Shown here: positions 34,701 through 47,203 of the stretch, in pieces
Position numbering within the stretch: position 1 is the first letter of the stretch
Layout of the letters: each line of letters opens with the position of its first letter
Source: Whalleya microplaca
Lineage: Eukaryota; Ascomycota; Sordariomycetes; Xylariales; Xylariaceae
NCBI GenBank assembly: GCA_022497155.1
Contig: MU385733.1
Span: forward strand, 124,001-188,000
Direction: 5' to 3'
Length of the DNA: 64,000 nucleotides
Notes under the pieces: generated by a model
The model's input: only the letters and a program-made list of their open reading frames with translations
Told to the model about the DNA's origin: nothing
Database searches by the model: none
Made by a program: the position numbers and the translations under genes

Positions 34701-36566
34701 AAGCCACATGACTTTCACCATCGAAGCCTTGGTGTCGGGCGTGTCCGCTTGGCCCTTCGAACGGTTACGACTATCCATGAAATTATTGGCACCCGTTATG
34801 CCAACTCACTATCACCCAGGTTTGGACCACCCTTTCATTCAAGTTGATGGCTTTGATGGGGGCATGATTGGCTCTATGCCCCCAACGCCGTCCTGTGAAA
34901 GATAGGAGTCTGTTTCGGCGTGATGGTCAGAACTTGGAGAAGTTGGGGGCCAGCGCCGCATCCATGATTCCCACATGGTTCAAGTGTTGCACCGCGGCAT
35001 ATTAATCTCTCCGAGCCAGGGTATGTTGAAGGTAAGCCCGCAGCTTGGAAGGATGCAATCCGTCCCCTGCGCTCCAACCCTACCATTCGTGCCCCGTCCG
35101 ACAACCATCGAAATCCCCTGTCCATAGTGATCCTTCGAAAACATGTAGGTGGCACAGAGTGATGTTCTGTTAAAGAGTACCGAGTACCTAAGTGCCCCGA
35201 GACAACTATTTCAAGGATAAATGTCCGTCAATGATTCAGACTTTGAAAGTATATACATATTGATGCGTTGCATCGAACGAGTAAGAATAAAGTACTTTCA
35301 GTTATTACTTTCTCTTCAGTGAGTTGAAAGTACGTAGATGGCCTGATCAACTTAGTTAATCTCGGAATCAAGTGACACATAATAAGCTCGGTTAACCCTT
35401 GTCGCGAATAAGATACCGGAACCTATTGCTTACATAACACTTATAAAAATGCAAATTTGAATGATCAAACCGGGACGGGACTTAGACTATAACTAAGCTA
35501 GATATGTAAATATGCTAGCTTTTCAGAATAGTTCAGTAATCAAATTATCGGGTTGTTTCCGCCGTGGACCTGGGGCATAGGGCTGAGTGACTTGGTCGTC
35601 GATTTTCTCTCAACAGGGGGACATCATATCCATGTATAATATCACAGCAATTATGATCGGCTTGTCCAATAGCAAAACCTTCCTTAGGCTCGGGTCCAAA
35701 CCACAAGACCCTAGAAAAGAAGATACATACCTCGCAACCCGTCACGATACTTGCAAGTAATGATAAGTATTTACCGCGCGGGTAGGTAAGGATTATCGGT
35801 CAGTACCTGCCGAATTACCTTACAATCTGCACTATTTTTTTTTTTGGTGCCTTGAACCAGGATTTCCCTGTGACAGGTTCAATGACGGCTTTCTCTTACA
35901 GAGCCTTATTACAAAAAGACAGAAGCAAGCCTACCAGTACATTGACAGATGCACTAGGCACACTGGCACAGAGGGTGTGTTGTACTGCGTGTAAGACACA
36001 AATAAGGTTGCCAAGACGGCATGCCCGATATTTTGGTAATAAGCGATACTACTCCAGGTTAGCGCCCTAGAGCTACTTGAGCATGGGCCTCTCAGAATCA
36101 TTACTACGGTACGCAGTACAAGTAGGTACTAAAATCAGATCTCTGTACATTTGTTGATATATATGCGTAGTATTTCGTACCTACCTCAGGTACATGTAGG
36201 TCTCAGAAAATATCAATAAACGCAGTATGTGGTCCGTGCGATTATACCGATCTTTATACATGCATAGGTAGTATGAAGCTACTTCTACTACATACATAGT
36301 TCGATAGAACTAGGAGCTTGCAAAGCTAACTACTTCATACATATATGCCAAATCTTCTCCACCACTTTTATCGCCTTGAAGCAGTGAAATATTCTGACAA
36401 TTCTACCGGTAATACATTGACTTTCCCCCGCCCCGCCCCGCCAGCGGATTCTCATATCTCATCATACAAAGGCGAGGCAGTGGATCCAAGCTTGTTCGAA
36501 AATAGATAAAATAGACGAAGTCGTATCAAAAGCGGATTGGTGTCCTCGACGAAGCCAAAAGAGCAG

Positions 36567-36612
36567 CGGGTCTTGAAAGTCTTAGCTTTACCTTTTCTCC
36601 TCCCAAGACCCG
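36567..36612. repeat. Stem-loop, 9-bp perfect stem
   Basis: CGGGTCTTG at 36567-36575 pairs perfectly with CAAGACCCG at 36604-36612; inside, AAAG and CTTT can form a second short stem. Confidence 0.9.
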
Positions 36613-37742
36613 TAGCCCAGCCAACTTAGCTTAGGACCCAAGGCAGACTGAGGCAATGTTTAACTTTGTATGGACTTCACGAATCACGAGCTCCAGACCA
36701 TGGATGCGAGCCAAGTTCGACACGCCAGGATATTTCGAGGCAACTTCATCTATCGTAGCACCAACCGTAACTCTCTTAGTAGATAGGCGGCCATTCCACT
36801 ATGGATGCTACAAAGTAATCCAGAGTTAAATCCGCTCCGGTCTAAGGATAGATTCATGACCACAGGGAAGGGCCTGTCTTCTCTCGGGAAAGATTCCGCG
36901 CAAGAGAGATATGAAGAACCCATTTCCAAGCGCAACACTGCGTCAATCAAAAACCCATCTCGATGGGTGTCCCGCTCCCCCTCCTAGCTTCCCGAGACAA
37001 GGAAGTTGGGTAAAAGAGTCTATCATTGCTGCAATTGCCTGCAGGATTCCCAATCCAGTATGGTCTCTCAGACCAAGGCTGGCTGAAACTGGCCACATAC
37101 TCTTTGCGTCAACCAAGCCTGCAGATGCGGAGTACGCAGTAGGTATTCTTACGGCAGAGCAGTTAGGAGCCATACATCTGGTCTATGGCATGCGACAAGC
37201 GCGCGTTCCCTGCAAATCGTCATTGGTCTTGGATGGCCGGCATGACCTCAACTCCTGCTTGTGGCAGACCCCCTCTTAGACCTACCTAAAACACATTTTG
37301 GGTATCATTGGGTAAATATGCTGTCGTTGTCGCAGACTGATTCGACTCCAACAGTGACGATCTCAACTCTAGGATTTGAGATGAAACACGACAGGCCAGG
37401 GTGATTGCAACACTATCTTGAAGGATTTACAACCTGTAATAGAGTTTAATCCTCACCCGAGATCTTCTCGAGCATCATGAGATGCACCAGCGATTTCTAA
37501 AGACATGTCGTCACCAGTTCTATATCAACAGCTGGTGCAAATGACAATACTGCTATACAGATTGCCATCATATAGTGGTCTAGTGCCCGACCTCGTGTAC
37601 TATAGTATTGATGTACGCAGTACTGACTGTATAATCTAGGTAGTCTTAATGCAACACTACTTTACATAGTATACTAATTATGGAATACCACTGCAACCGA
37701 CCGCCAGTTAATACTACTACTACTGCGTAGATGTACTTATAC

Positions 37743-38102
37743 CTAGTAGTAGACTGATAGATGCATGCGTACCAAATACGTATGCACAAGATCCATGCGA
37801 ATCAAAATGACAATCATTGCCAGTATCATTCGGTACGTCCCCGACCTCGCCGACGAGGCAACCAACCACGCAATGCAAGAGTCGACGCCACTTTGTAGAT
37901 CTAGAAGGATAATGGAACTTCGAACAGCTGCAAGCCATTCTCCATGCAGATTCTTGAACACATGACGATGTTCTGAAGCCACAGCAACCATGATCGTATT
38001 CATTTGACAAGTTCTGCCGTCCAAAGGTTCGTCTTCTAGAAACGTCAAGGACAAGATGGCTTGCCGGAACGCCATGTTTCCGAGCTCTCGGTAATAGCTA
38101 AC
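37743..38102 (-). pseudogene. Possible decayed or partial coding fragment, unrecognised
   Basis: A minus-strand frame open over about 130 codons has protein-like composition (MAFRQAILSLTFLEDEPLDG, then MNTIMVAVASEHRHVFKNLH and GEWLAAVRSSIILLDLQSG). The frame has no ATG at its 5' end; the first Met is at GNM. After SARSGT the sequence becomes low quality, where a GTACCG could be a donor. I do not recognise a family. It could be a remnant or an exon of an unresolved gene. Confidence 0.3.
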
Positions 38103-38144
38103 TCTATCGAACCCTGTCAAGTTGTGCAATGATTGCTTTCGCAA

Positions 38145-40199
38145 GCCAAGCCATATCTGAATACATTACATATGCATACTAGGTAGTAACAAGTATTACT
38201 TCCAAGTCAGGTGTCTGGCGCCCCGTGTGTACTGTGTATGTACAAATGTACCTTTCGGTTGCCTTACAAAACTAGGGTACTGTGGTATGTTGAGAATATG
38301 GACCATGTCTCACACAAGGGTGCAAGATGCGAAGCTGTAATAGTACATGGTAGGCCTTCAAGGGCCCCCACAGTCAAGGAAAGGATCTCTAGCCCTGTCC
38401 AAAAGCCGGCAATTTCAGTATTTTCATCATCTCACAGTATGGGCCTTGTCAATATTTGGTATAACTCGGTCTTGCCTCGTCAAACCCGTTCGGGACCGAG
38501 GTCTGCTGAATGTTCCGATGAAAGGTCCGCAACTGGGCGACTTACAGAGTACAAAACGTTCAATGTGAAGCTGACAGGGGCAGGTCTGTCTTTTAGATCA
38601 CCTTTCAGAACGTCAAATAATGTTTCTGGATAACGATGCCTCGGTCTCGGGAGAGATAAGAACTACTGAAATAGAGTCATCAAGGCCAATGCATATCCAT
38701 GGACCTCTGTTCGGTTCGGGATTTAAACTGCTAGACCAATGGGCACATCTTCTACGATGTACCTCTGAATAGCTGCAGTCCCTTATTGGCATCAATGTGT
38801 GTTTTCGTGTTACCCAATAATTTTATCCGATTCTACTCAACATTACGATTCCATAAAAACTCATGTTGCACAACAGCAACCATTTTTCCTCTCGGCAATA
38901 CGAACAAACTGCTGGTCACAGTTGTTTCGCGCAAGACCGTGACACGCACGAAGACTTGTATGCAGTAGTCCAATCCTTAGACATCAAAGGACAGTGCGCA
39001 GAGACTGTCTCAAATCCAGTAAAAGCGATAGTGTTATTAGGGCAAGCTGTTGCCGTTTGTTTCTTCATACGCGGGGAGACGGGCACCATACTCGAAACCG
39101 GTCGACCAGCACGCGACGTGGCGGGGCCGCGACCTGTCAGCGAGAATGCGAAAAGGAATAATCTCGTTGGAGACTAGCAACCAAGGATTATACTATCCAC
39201 CATGGCATAAAGTCGATACTTGCCAGTTCATAGGATCAGGATCGACACGCGCCAATCAACTTCGAATTGAATACCCGTGGTGACACCGCCGCTGTGCGTC
39301 GTTAGTAATAGCTCGCATATCCTGAAGATGAACTACGGACTCTGCAGTACGTTGGATGGAACTAAAAAAACCGCCCGGAAGTGTGTGCCGTAAGTTACGA
39401 GGCACCGCGAGGCGTTAGGTTGACTACCTTCTAGCAACATATAGCAAGTTGCAGCATAACAATTAGGCCCTCAGGGCACCCTTTATAACACAACTCTTTA
39501 TGGTAGGCAAGTAAAGACGAAAGATTCAAACAAGTGAGAATGTCCATCCACCATAACATAGTCATTGATGTTTCTCCTTTCGGAAATTACCTCAAGTACA
39601 AGTTGTTATCAACACGTGTAGGTATTAATGAAGATACCGTGAGATGATAGGCAGCCATGCATTCCAAGGGCCCCCATGGATCATCCAAGAGGCTGGATTA
39701 AGGCCACATGATCAGATGTGGTGAACGATGATATATGATAGAGTTCTAGTCTCTTTGGGGTACTAGATGGTCTACATCGCTAATGATGAGCTCTATCAAG
39801 AGCATTGCCAAAAGAAAGCATGCTCGGCACATAGAGGCAAGAGACTAACGATCCGTCGTCTCGAGTACGCGCAATTACAATGTCCAGTTTTTAGAAGACC
39901 CCTGCCTGAATTGAAGAGCTCGACAAGTCAACCAGAAGTTCCTTCCATACGATCAATGGCAGCATGCGATCCTTCGTGCTTTGAAGATCAACCACGATCT
40001 CTCCCTTCGAAAATACCCATGGCAAAGTCCCGACCACTTGGTTTCCGCGTGCCGCCCCGTCGCGGTAGCCGCTCTTAATGGAACGCTATACGCTTAGCGA
40101 TTCCTGTCTTGTCTTAGCTCGTCACCCTATGTGTGGGGAATAGACTTTTGTGCATGAAGATTAGTAGATAGTTTCTCTGACTTATCATAAAACTCCAAA
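38145..40199. other. Gene-poor region
   Basis: About 2 kb; only short frames without protein-like quality on either strand. Nothing else recognised. Confidence 0.45.
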
Positions 40200-41250
40200 C
40201 CGGTATCTATCTATGTATAGCAAATATCTATACGAGGACCACGACAACAAGGCTCGCGAGCAAATGCGATCTTGATCCTTCGCTAATATCGTTACTGCAC
40301 CTTGGCTTTCATCGTGGGATATGTAGAAAGTCCAAGGCTCCGATGCTTTTCTCGTTTAGGCCTAACGCGATGGCAGCATGCCACTATCAGCCGGGTTGGT
40401 TCTTGAAGGAGAACTGCACTATGTGATATTGTATCAGGCTGTCATCTCAAACTGCATATTCACCCCTGTGATTGGATACGCCATAATCTTGAAGCCATAG
40501 ATCGTTGACGCGAGATCCACCCTACGTCTACATACAGTAAGACATGTGCCCTAGGGGTTCAGTGAAGCGTCCCCGTCTCCTATATCCTTCTCCTTTCGCA
40601 CCCTCGGATCCGATAGCTTCCAGGGCCCAGAGCACTCGACACGTCGGTATTAAACGTAGTGCCAAGGTCTACCCCAGTCTTCATCGTGACTAACGCTAAT
40701 TGCCAATAATGTCATTCCAGTCGTAGATACGTTGAGTCAGGTTTCAGGGGAAACTAGTCCTACCCGTGGCCGTAAATTGTCCAACCATGATCTCCGGTGA
40801 GACATCATTTCACGCTAATAAGGAGTTCAGGCATCAATTGGCCTACCAGACTTTGTTCTTGAAGTGATAGATTTCGCCCGTGTTGTTGAGCCTCAATATC
40901 CAGGACCATAACAGGACTATAACAGGGAGTCCAGCATTCCCCACTTGGGATTTACCTTCCATTTGAGGAAGCATGATCACCACCCGGCAGCAGCCAGCAG
41001 CAGCGTTTCTGCATTATCTGAAGATTTTTTCCAGGGTGTAAGCCACTTCACCGCTGCATATTACGCATCATTGTCATTCTACGTATGAATGAACTTACCA
41101 CCGCCCGAATACCATCCACGGTTTCGGTTTAGACAGGTCAAGGACGACTATTTCAGCGCTCAACGACGTCGAATCGGACCCGGCGTCGGTTGAAAACAGC
41201 TCCGTATTCGTCGAGCCAGACTTGGTGTTGTCACGGTACCAGCTATACAT
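40200..41250 (-). pseudogene. Decayed gene remnant of unrecognised family
   Basis: Three protein-like stretches lie in order on the minus strand, in different frames. From 41250: MYSWYRDNTKSGSTNTELFS, then LSAEIVVLDLSKPKPWMVFG, ending at a TGG|TAAGT that could be a splice donor. From about 40520: RVDLASTIYGFKIMAYPITG followed by VNMQFEMTA and a stop. From about 40352: TRKASEPWTFYISHDESQGA followed by VTILAKDQDRIC. Between them are stops and frame changes. The stretches look like one secreted or enzymatic protein that has decayed. I could not place the family. The alternative is a living gene with several introns, which the stops inside conserved-looking segments argue against. Confidence 0.35.
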
Positions 41251-44200
41251 CAACAGGCTATACCTATATCTCCTCTATGTTAGCATCGCCGACCTCACTG
41301 TGAACCCTCCGAACATCCGGGATCACCATTTTTCAGCCAGCCTCTCCCCATGCTTGGATGTCTTGCATATCGGCTTTGCCATGTGCGCGGCTCTTAGAAT
41401 TGTCTCATCGGCTCGCCCCCCCTTCCGCTCCCCCCACACTATCGCACGTAACGCTTAATCTAGGAATAATGGCCTCATCTCTTCATACATAGTTCAATTC
41501 CGTGAGCGGATTCGCTCATGCGAAATTAGGCCGATTGCGACGCTCGAGGGGTGACCTGGTAGGTGTTGGCATGGGAGAATCGATCAATAACCCGAGTTTC
41601 GCGACAGATCCGAGCCGAGATGCTCATCTCTTCTCAAACGCCTGGTCGCCTGATTAGCCGGGCTGCGTAGCCGTGGTGTAGTAGACCGCTGCGCACGAGA
41701 TGGATGGCTGACGTTGCATTTGAGGGTATGCGATGCATGTTGACGTTTTTGTTTGGCGGTGAAAAAGTAATACTTGCCGTACTCGGTCGGAGATTGAGCT
41801 CTATTCGACTGGTAGAGTAATGGAAGCGCGCGGATAGGACTTGGACGTTGCCAATTGCTACCTATCACCATCGTGAATCCTCTGGCTGCGGAATTCTTCC
41901 GGGCTGGATGCACCGCCGACGAGATCAGGCCCACTCCTCCAAGATGGACTCTATTTACATAGTACAGCCACTTGCTTGTTCTCGGTTGCCCTTTCTCTAC
42001 CGTTAACACGAATTGAGGACCATAAGCTGATGGGCTAGGAAGCTGCATACTGAATACGATGAACAGCTGGCAGTGTATCTGATATTCATGCACGGATGAG
42101 CGGCCCGTTCCCGTGACCATATACGTTCTTGTCTGGACATTCACGAACCCAAGTAGGTGTCCTCATTGCCCAAACTTTGTAAACTGTAGTTTGGACCCCT
42201 TTTACTAGGACTTACCTTCCATGCCTGGCTGTCATCTAGGGAAACCGAAGTATAGAGAGCCCGTAAACAAAGGACCATGGTTATTCTGAAAGGTAGCTAT
42301 CATTGATCAGGACTCTGCCGAGCCCTGATTCATTGTAGAGTATGTGTAACATACCCGCGTCGGAAAAGGGGATTCTATCCAGTCAAGAAGATTCCACTAT
42401 ATCCCAGTAAGGATTGCGTAATTAAGTCCTAGACCATGTATGCTCTTCTCTATTAGCTAGGGATAATATGCAGTACAAGCCTTAATTTTCGCTGTAGGGG
42501 GTTTCCTCTGGGTATGAATAAGATACGAGAACGAGGGTGCTAGGATGGGGGAGGTTAATGAGCTTGTTGTTTACTTGCTACTAGCAATTGACTTACCATA
42601 CTCATGGATACAGCTGCAAATATTTTGTCTGAAAGGCATAAGGATATAGGCAAGTGATAGCGATATATTCCTATTACGAATAGCAAAGAGCTTAGTAAAT
42701 CACCATGTACAATTCAAACAATGTTTTATCAGTCAATCGTGGCTAATACTATTGCTACCGGCGCAGGAGCCAGAGTAGACCACAGACGGAACTTCGAATC
42801 TTGCGTGAAGAAAGCAGCTAAGTCATACTAGAGAGAAGCTCGTCGACTGGAACATAAAAGTACCACAATCATGACCTGGGGTCAACCTCGACGCCGACAA
42901 CGAGTTTCCAGCCCCTATTAGTCGATCATAAAGTTTCTATCCCCAAGTCTTCGAGGGAGAACGATCCCCTATAACAACCCGACACCCGAAGCCTTATCAT
43001 GGTGCCATCTGCTCCCAATTGCCGACGTTATTGTAACTTCGTTCGAGCCGAAACAAGCTAGACCTGATATTATAAAGTAGTGACATACGAGTCGAAGTCT
43101 ACTGCGTGGGAAAGGCCGACATTACCCAAGCCGAATATCGCATCACCACCCGTGAACAATTACATATTACGGCAAGTAACAAAGCATTCATTCCTTGCGA
43201 CTTGCTGGCACATCCCAAAGGAGAGATCCTATTCCTCAGTGATGCTACCACTCCTATTGCCAATAGATACGATTTACAGACAAGCAATAGTTTAATTACA
43301 ACGACTAGACCTTGTATATCATCTCCAATAGATCACTTCTAGCAAGCCCAGGCATCTCGACTACTGCACACGCAACTCCAGCAAACACAGCATAGCACAT
43401 AATGGTTCTAAGTCGACGAGCACAATCTCTCCTAATACACCAAGCGTCCCACAACGGAACTCTCTAGCACCTCTAGGTAACAACTAGGGGTGTACCACTA
43501 CATTGAGTAGTCTCGCTTCTAGTTCTGTGGTAATCTCTAACGGCTTGCCTACTTCTAGTGGTATCAACGACGTCTACCTAGGGGCTTCCAACCTAAACTA
43601 CGCACTTCCGCTATTAGCATCGAAGCCACAGCATCACCTACAGACCAAGAAGTAAATGTCCACGAACTCTGATTGATTCAGATACGCTAAACAGATCTCC
43701 TTGGAAGCGGCAGAGCGACCTACAATCCTGCGAACCCGTCGAACGAGGCAACTCAGCAACTACGTCGATACAGACACAAGAAGTAATAGACCGCTCTTGA
43801 TGGCACGACGTAGGTTCTATAATGGCGCAAGTGTTCTTGAAGGAATTCCGTCCTCTTACTGAACTATATTCTTTTGAAGTAGTAATGCAGTCCCTTGTCC
43901 ATCGTAAATGAAGGAGTGACTGTCTTTCGAGATACCAGCAGAATGCCTAGAACATCAATAGTCTCTCCTTTCCGCAACGGTGTAGGTATATGGTAGCCGT
44001 TGGATTATGCATGTTCTACACTGTAATGGCTGGATCATTCAATCTGGAGCGATTAGGTACTTTGTGATAATAAAGATTAGCAACTCTTACAAGAAGCACC
44101 GACTGACTGGCTAGTTTAACCTCGAAGTTCACAGATTCTAGAAGTACTAGGCTGTCGTAATTCCGTAAACACATAGTATCAAATATGATCCAGATAAGAA

Positions 44201-44551
44201 GGAAGAATGTGTGATATTCGTTACCGCTGAGGTGGTGCTGTTCTTCTACGCCCATAACCATAGGTATCTACACTACAAGCCTAACCACGCTCGAGAAAGG
44301 CCAGCACAGATGTGGAAATCCATAAGGCCTATGTAAACTTCGTCGCCATGACCAAACGTCGTCATAGCGTGGAGTATCCCCTAGGGGTTCATGCTGTCTG
44401 TATCTTCAACAAATGCTGCTGGACCAATGGCTAGCCCTTTTAATTCCGTAGAGACAAAAATTTGCCCAACGCCACCAACGCCTTGCCCTGATGCAACACC
44501 TTCGTGTGAATACAGAGCCATAAGATACGGCTCAAACATTTTTGTGCCCGG
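41251..44551. other. Gene-poor region, possible old retroelement traces
   Basis: About 3.3 kb. A minus-strand frame at 41584-42144 is open for 186 codons but has no ATG at its start and no recognisable motif. From 43380 to 43870 the plus strand reads Ser/Thr-rich then SPWKRQSDLQSCEPVERGN-like sequence broken by stops. This resembles the variable linker of a Ty1/copia polyprotein, but no integrase or reverse transcriptase motif is visible, so I do not call an element. Confidence 0.35.
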
Positions 44552-47203
44552 CTATTCCTCATCCGTTTCCTCGTCCTCGGCGTCCTCGACAGTCACCACT
44601 TTTCCCTTGCCTTTCCCACTGCTACTGGATGATTCTTCCTCAGCATCAGCATCGGCATGCTGATCTTGAGTACTACCTGAATTCGAGGCCGTTTCTGGCC
44701 TTGTCGTCTCAGACTCATTCGTAGCTTGGGTCATCGAGGAGGAGCTACCAACCCCGCCATTCGCAAAGAGTTGTGCGGCGCCACCCCAATTCGGCATAAC
44801 TGGCGTAGGCGCGGCTACGTCAGGGGGCTCTCTCTGGACTTGAGAAGTTGTCGGCGCAGGTACATCGGCCATATGCCCATTATGCTCCACGCTATTGCGG
44901 GCGAAATTATGGCCCGTGGGATTTGACGACCCGAGTATGGTGTCAGCATGAGTAGCTGGTACATTCCCGTTCGTAGGATCCGCTGTTTGCTGTTGTTGGT
45001 CTTGTACATCGGTTTGTTGCACAAAAGGCTGGACGCCTTGAGGACCCTGTAACGGTGGCCCATCTAGACGTTGGAGGGGCAACAATGACCAACCAGGAGG
45101 TATAACAACCCCCTCGGGAAGGTCCTGGCTACCTGCAGGGAGAGCAGCCGTGTAGGAAGTGCCACCGTGTCTCGTGAAAGAAGGCGTCGCAATACGAGGA
45201 GGGAAGTTCGGAAATGATGGCATCTGTGCCATGGGCGGGAAAGGGGGGAAAGGTTGTTGCGGTGGAACTTGATGGTGAATGGTTGGCTGGCCTGGTTGCG
45301 CGCCGTGCACAGGTTGAGTTTGTTGGTGTACCTGGCGGAGACGGTTAAGTTCCGCCGTCAAAGCATACAAGGTGTGTAGTTCAGCTTGAGTTGTCTGTAG
45401 GGCTTGCATTTCCTGATGGATTCGCTGGGAGATATCATGAAGTTGTGCCTGCATTTCCAGAATACCGCCAAAGGAGTTGTTCGGGTTGCTGGGGTTCGGA
45501 GCACTGGCTGGGGGGACTTGAGCAGGTGCAGCTGGAGCAGCAGGGACATTAGCATCGAGGGGGAGACGAAGCCGCTGGGCCATCTCGTGGATGTTTTGTG
45601 CATTGCCTTGCGCGAAGCCCAACCGTATTGGGCCAAACTGAAAGACTCGCATATTGCCAGCGCCGCGTGCCTGGGGTGGTTGACCAGCATTCCCTGCTGC
45701 ATGATTAGGCGCAGGCTGACCAGGCGCTTGAGGCTGGCCACCAACGTTCGCACCCGGCCCAGCAGCATCACTATTAGCCGCCGGGGCGTCGATGACAACT
45801 GAGCGCCGGCAGGTGGGACACACTTGCTGTCTCTCCAACCAACCCTTCAGACATCCCAAGTGCAAGATGTGGCCGCACGGGAGTTTCTTCGGTCGCGACC
45901 GTTCTACCGCACCTACAGCAGACGGGTCCCACGGCCTCATCTCTTCTCTGCAGATGATGCAAGTATCTTCGCGCATAAGTTCTTCCTGAGTTGCGTCTGG
46001 ATACTTGTTCATGTCTTGTAAAGCCTTACGATAGCGCATGAGTGCGCCAAGGCGTTTGACGAATGATCTAGCTGTCATAAAGAGGTCGCGCATAATGTGA
46101 ATAGGCAGACCATAGAACATCATGAGAATAGCAAAGAAGGCAGAATAAATGCCAAGCTTTACAAAGTCTAGGGGCGTGTTAGAAATAACAATATAATAGC
46201 AGAGTAAGAGCTGCTTACCGGTAAAGAGATCCAGACTCAAAACCCACTGCCCCTTGGACTCCCATCCTGGCACCTCAATATCCATCTCGTCAATATCCTC
46301 CTCGTTCGGCAACTCTTCCTGCTCAGCAACCTCGGCTTCAGCAGGGTCACCAGATTCGCGGCGTCGCATGATCTCGGAACGCTGTTCTCGGATCTGTCTG
46401 CGTCTTTCTTCTAGTCGCTGCCGGGTTTGCTTCTTGACTATGTCGACCTCTACCAGCGACAGAACGTATCGGAATCCCGTTCGGAAAGAGCAGGCAGCCA
46501 GGATGGCGAACTCAAAGAGGAACATGACCATCATATTAGGACGAGCCTGCTGGATGACAGCGTTGACAGTGTACATGAAGAGCCATGTATCATAGGCGAC
46601 GCTGAGAAGAAGGGATACGCTGAGTCGTGTATGGAATAGTCGCGGGTTGACGGGGGGTTGCTGTTCCAAGACCTCAACACGGCCTTCGCCTATCCATTCC
46701 CAAACTTTTCCAGTTACCAACGCAGTGAACATGACCAAAAACCAAGCTCCAACCTCTTCCCGGAAGATGGTCATGGCTAGGCAGGTCTCGGTGACGGCGA
46801 ACCAGGCTTTCTCGTAGAGCTGCTCGATCTCGACGGGTCGGAGGGGGCCATAACACAATCGCTGGAGACCCCAAACGAAGGAGCCATACACCAAGAGAAC
46901 AAGATTGATTAGAATCTGTGTCCAGATGAGAAGGGTCAGTGGTTCGATGTTCAGCGTTGAAGGCAAAGGGAGGTGGGGGCTCGTCAACACACCATGAGGC
47001 TAAGATTGTTCTGCGATAGGTATACCATGGCCGAATAGAAGTTGGCACGTTGGTTGAAGGCGTAGGCGACGACGCCAGCCGCGAGGGCTGTTGAGGTCTG
47101 TTTGGTTTGTCCATGTCAGCTCTCAGCTCTCGCGTCTGAGCTCTAAAGCTCTAGCTTGAAGTTATAGATAGAAGCTTACCCCGGCATACCACAGAAGTCG
47201 CAT
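44552..47203 (-). CDS. HRD1: E3 ubiquitin ligase Hrd1 (ERAD), four exons
   Basis: Spliced model: complement of exons 44552-46167, 46219-46915, 46993-47097 and 47180-47203, 813 residues. The N-terminus [20 protein letters not shown] joins in frame to LSQNNLSLM, then [20 protein letters not shown]. The first 300 residues are polytopic membrane segments, as in Hrd1/synoviolin. The cytosolic RING-H2 spans about residues 345-399: [23 protein letters not shown] and CPTCRRSV. The long tail is Pro/Gln/Ala-rich and disordered, ending in an acidic [13 protein letters not shown] and [11 protein letters not shown] stretch. Hrd1 forms the retrotranslocation channel and ubiquitinates misfolded ER proteins. 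Introns have GTAAGC, GTGTGT and GTAAGC donors; the third (51 nt, 46168-46218) is stop-free and in frame. Confidence 0.93.

Larger units (their letters stand above)
31001..37742. other. Gene-poor region with palindromes and simple repeats
   Basis: About 6.7 kb with no gene I can support. It contains an (AAT)5 run at 31011-31026, a 7-bp hairpin with a TTC loop at 32273-32289, GTACGTACGTA sequence near 33425, a 20-base perfect palindromic hairpin at 34681-34700, a T11 run at 35835-35845 and a 9-bp stem-loop at 36567-36612. A plus-strand frame at 31383 begins MGNCQSRE but has no other protein-like quality. Confidence 0.5.

Noticed and set aside
41584..42144. 186-codon minus-strand frame
   Set aside because: It has no ATG at its 5' end, no family motif, and Arg/Ser/Thr-rich translated noise towards its end; a frame of this length is not rare in 64 kb.
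40549..44391. Shared 13-mer CCCTAGGGGTTCA at 40549 and 44378 as possible element ends
   Set aside because: A shared 13-mer pair is expected by chance in 64 kb, and there is no other similarity around the two sites.
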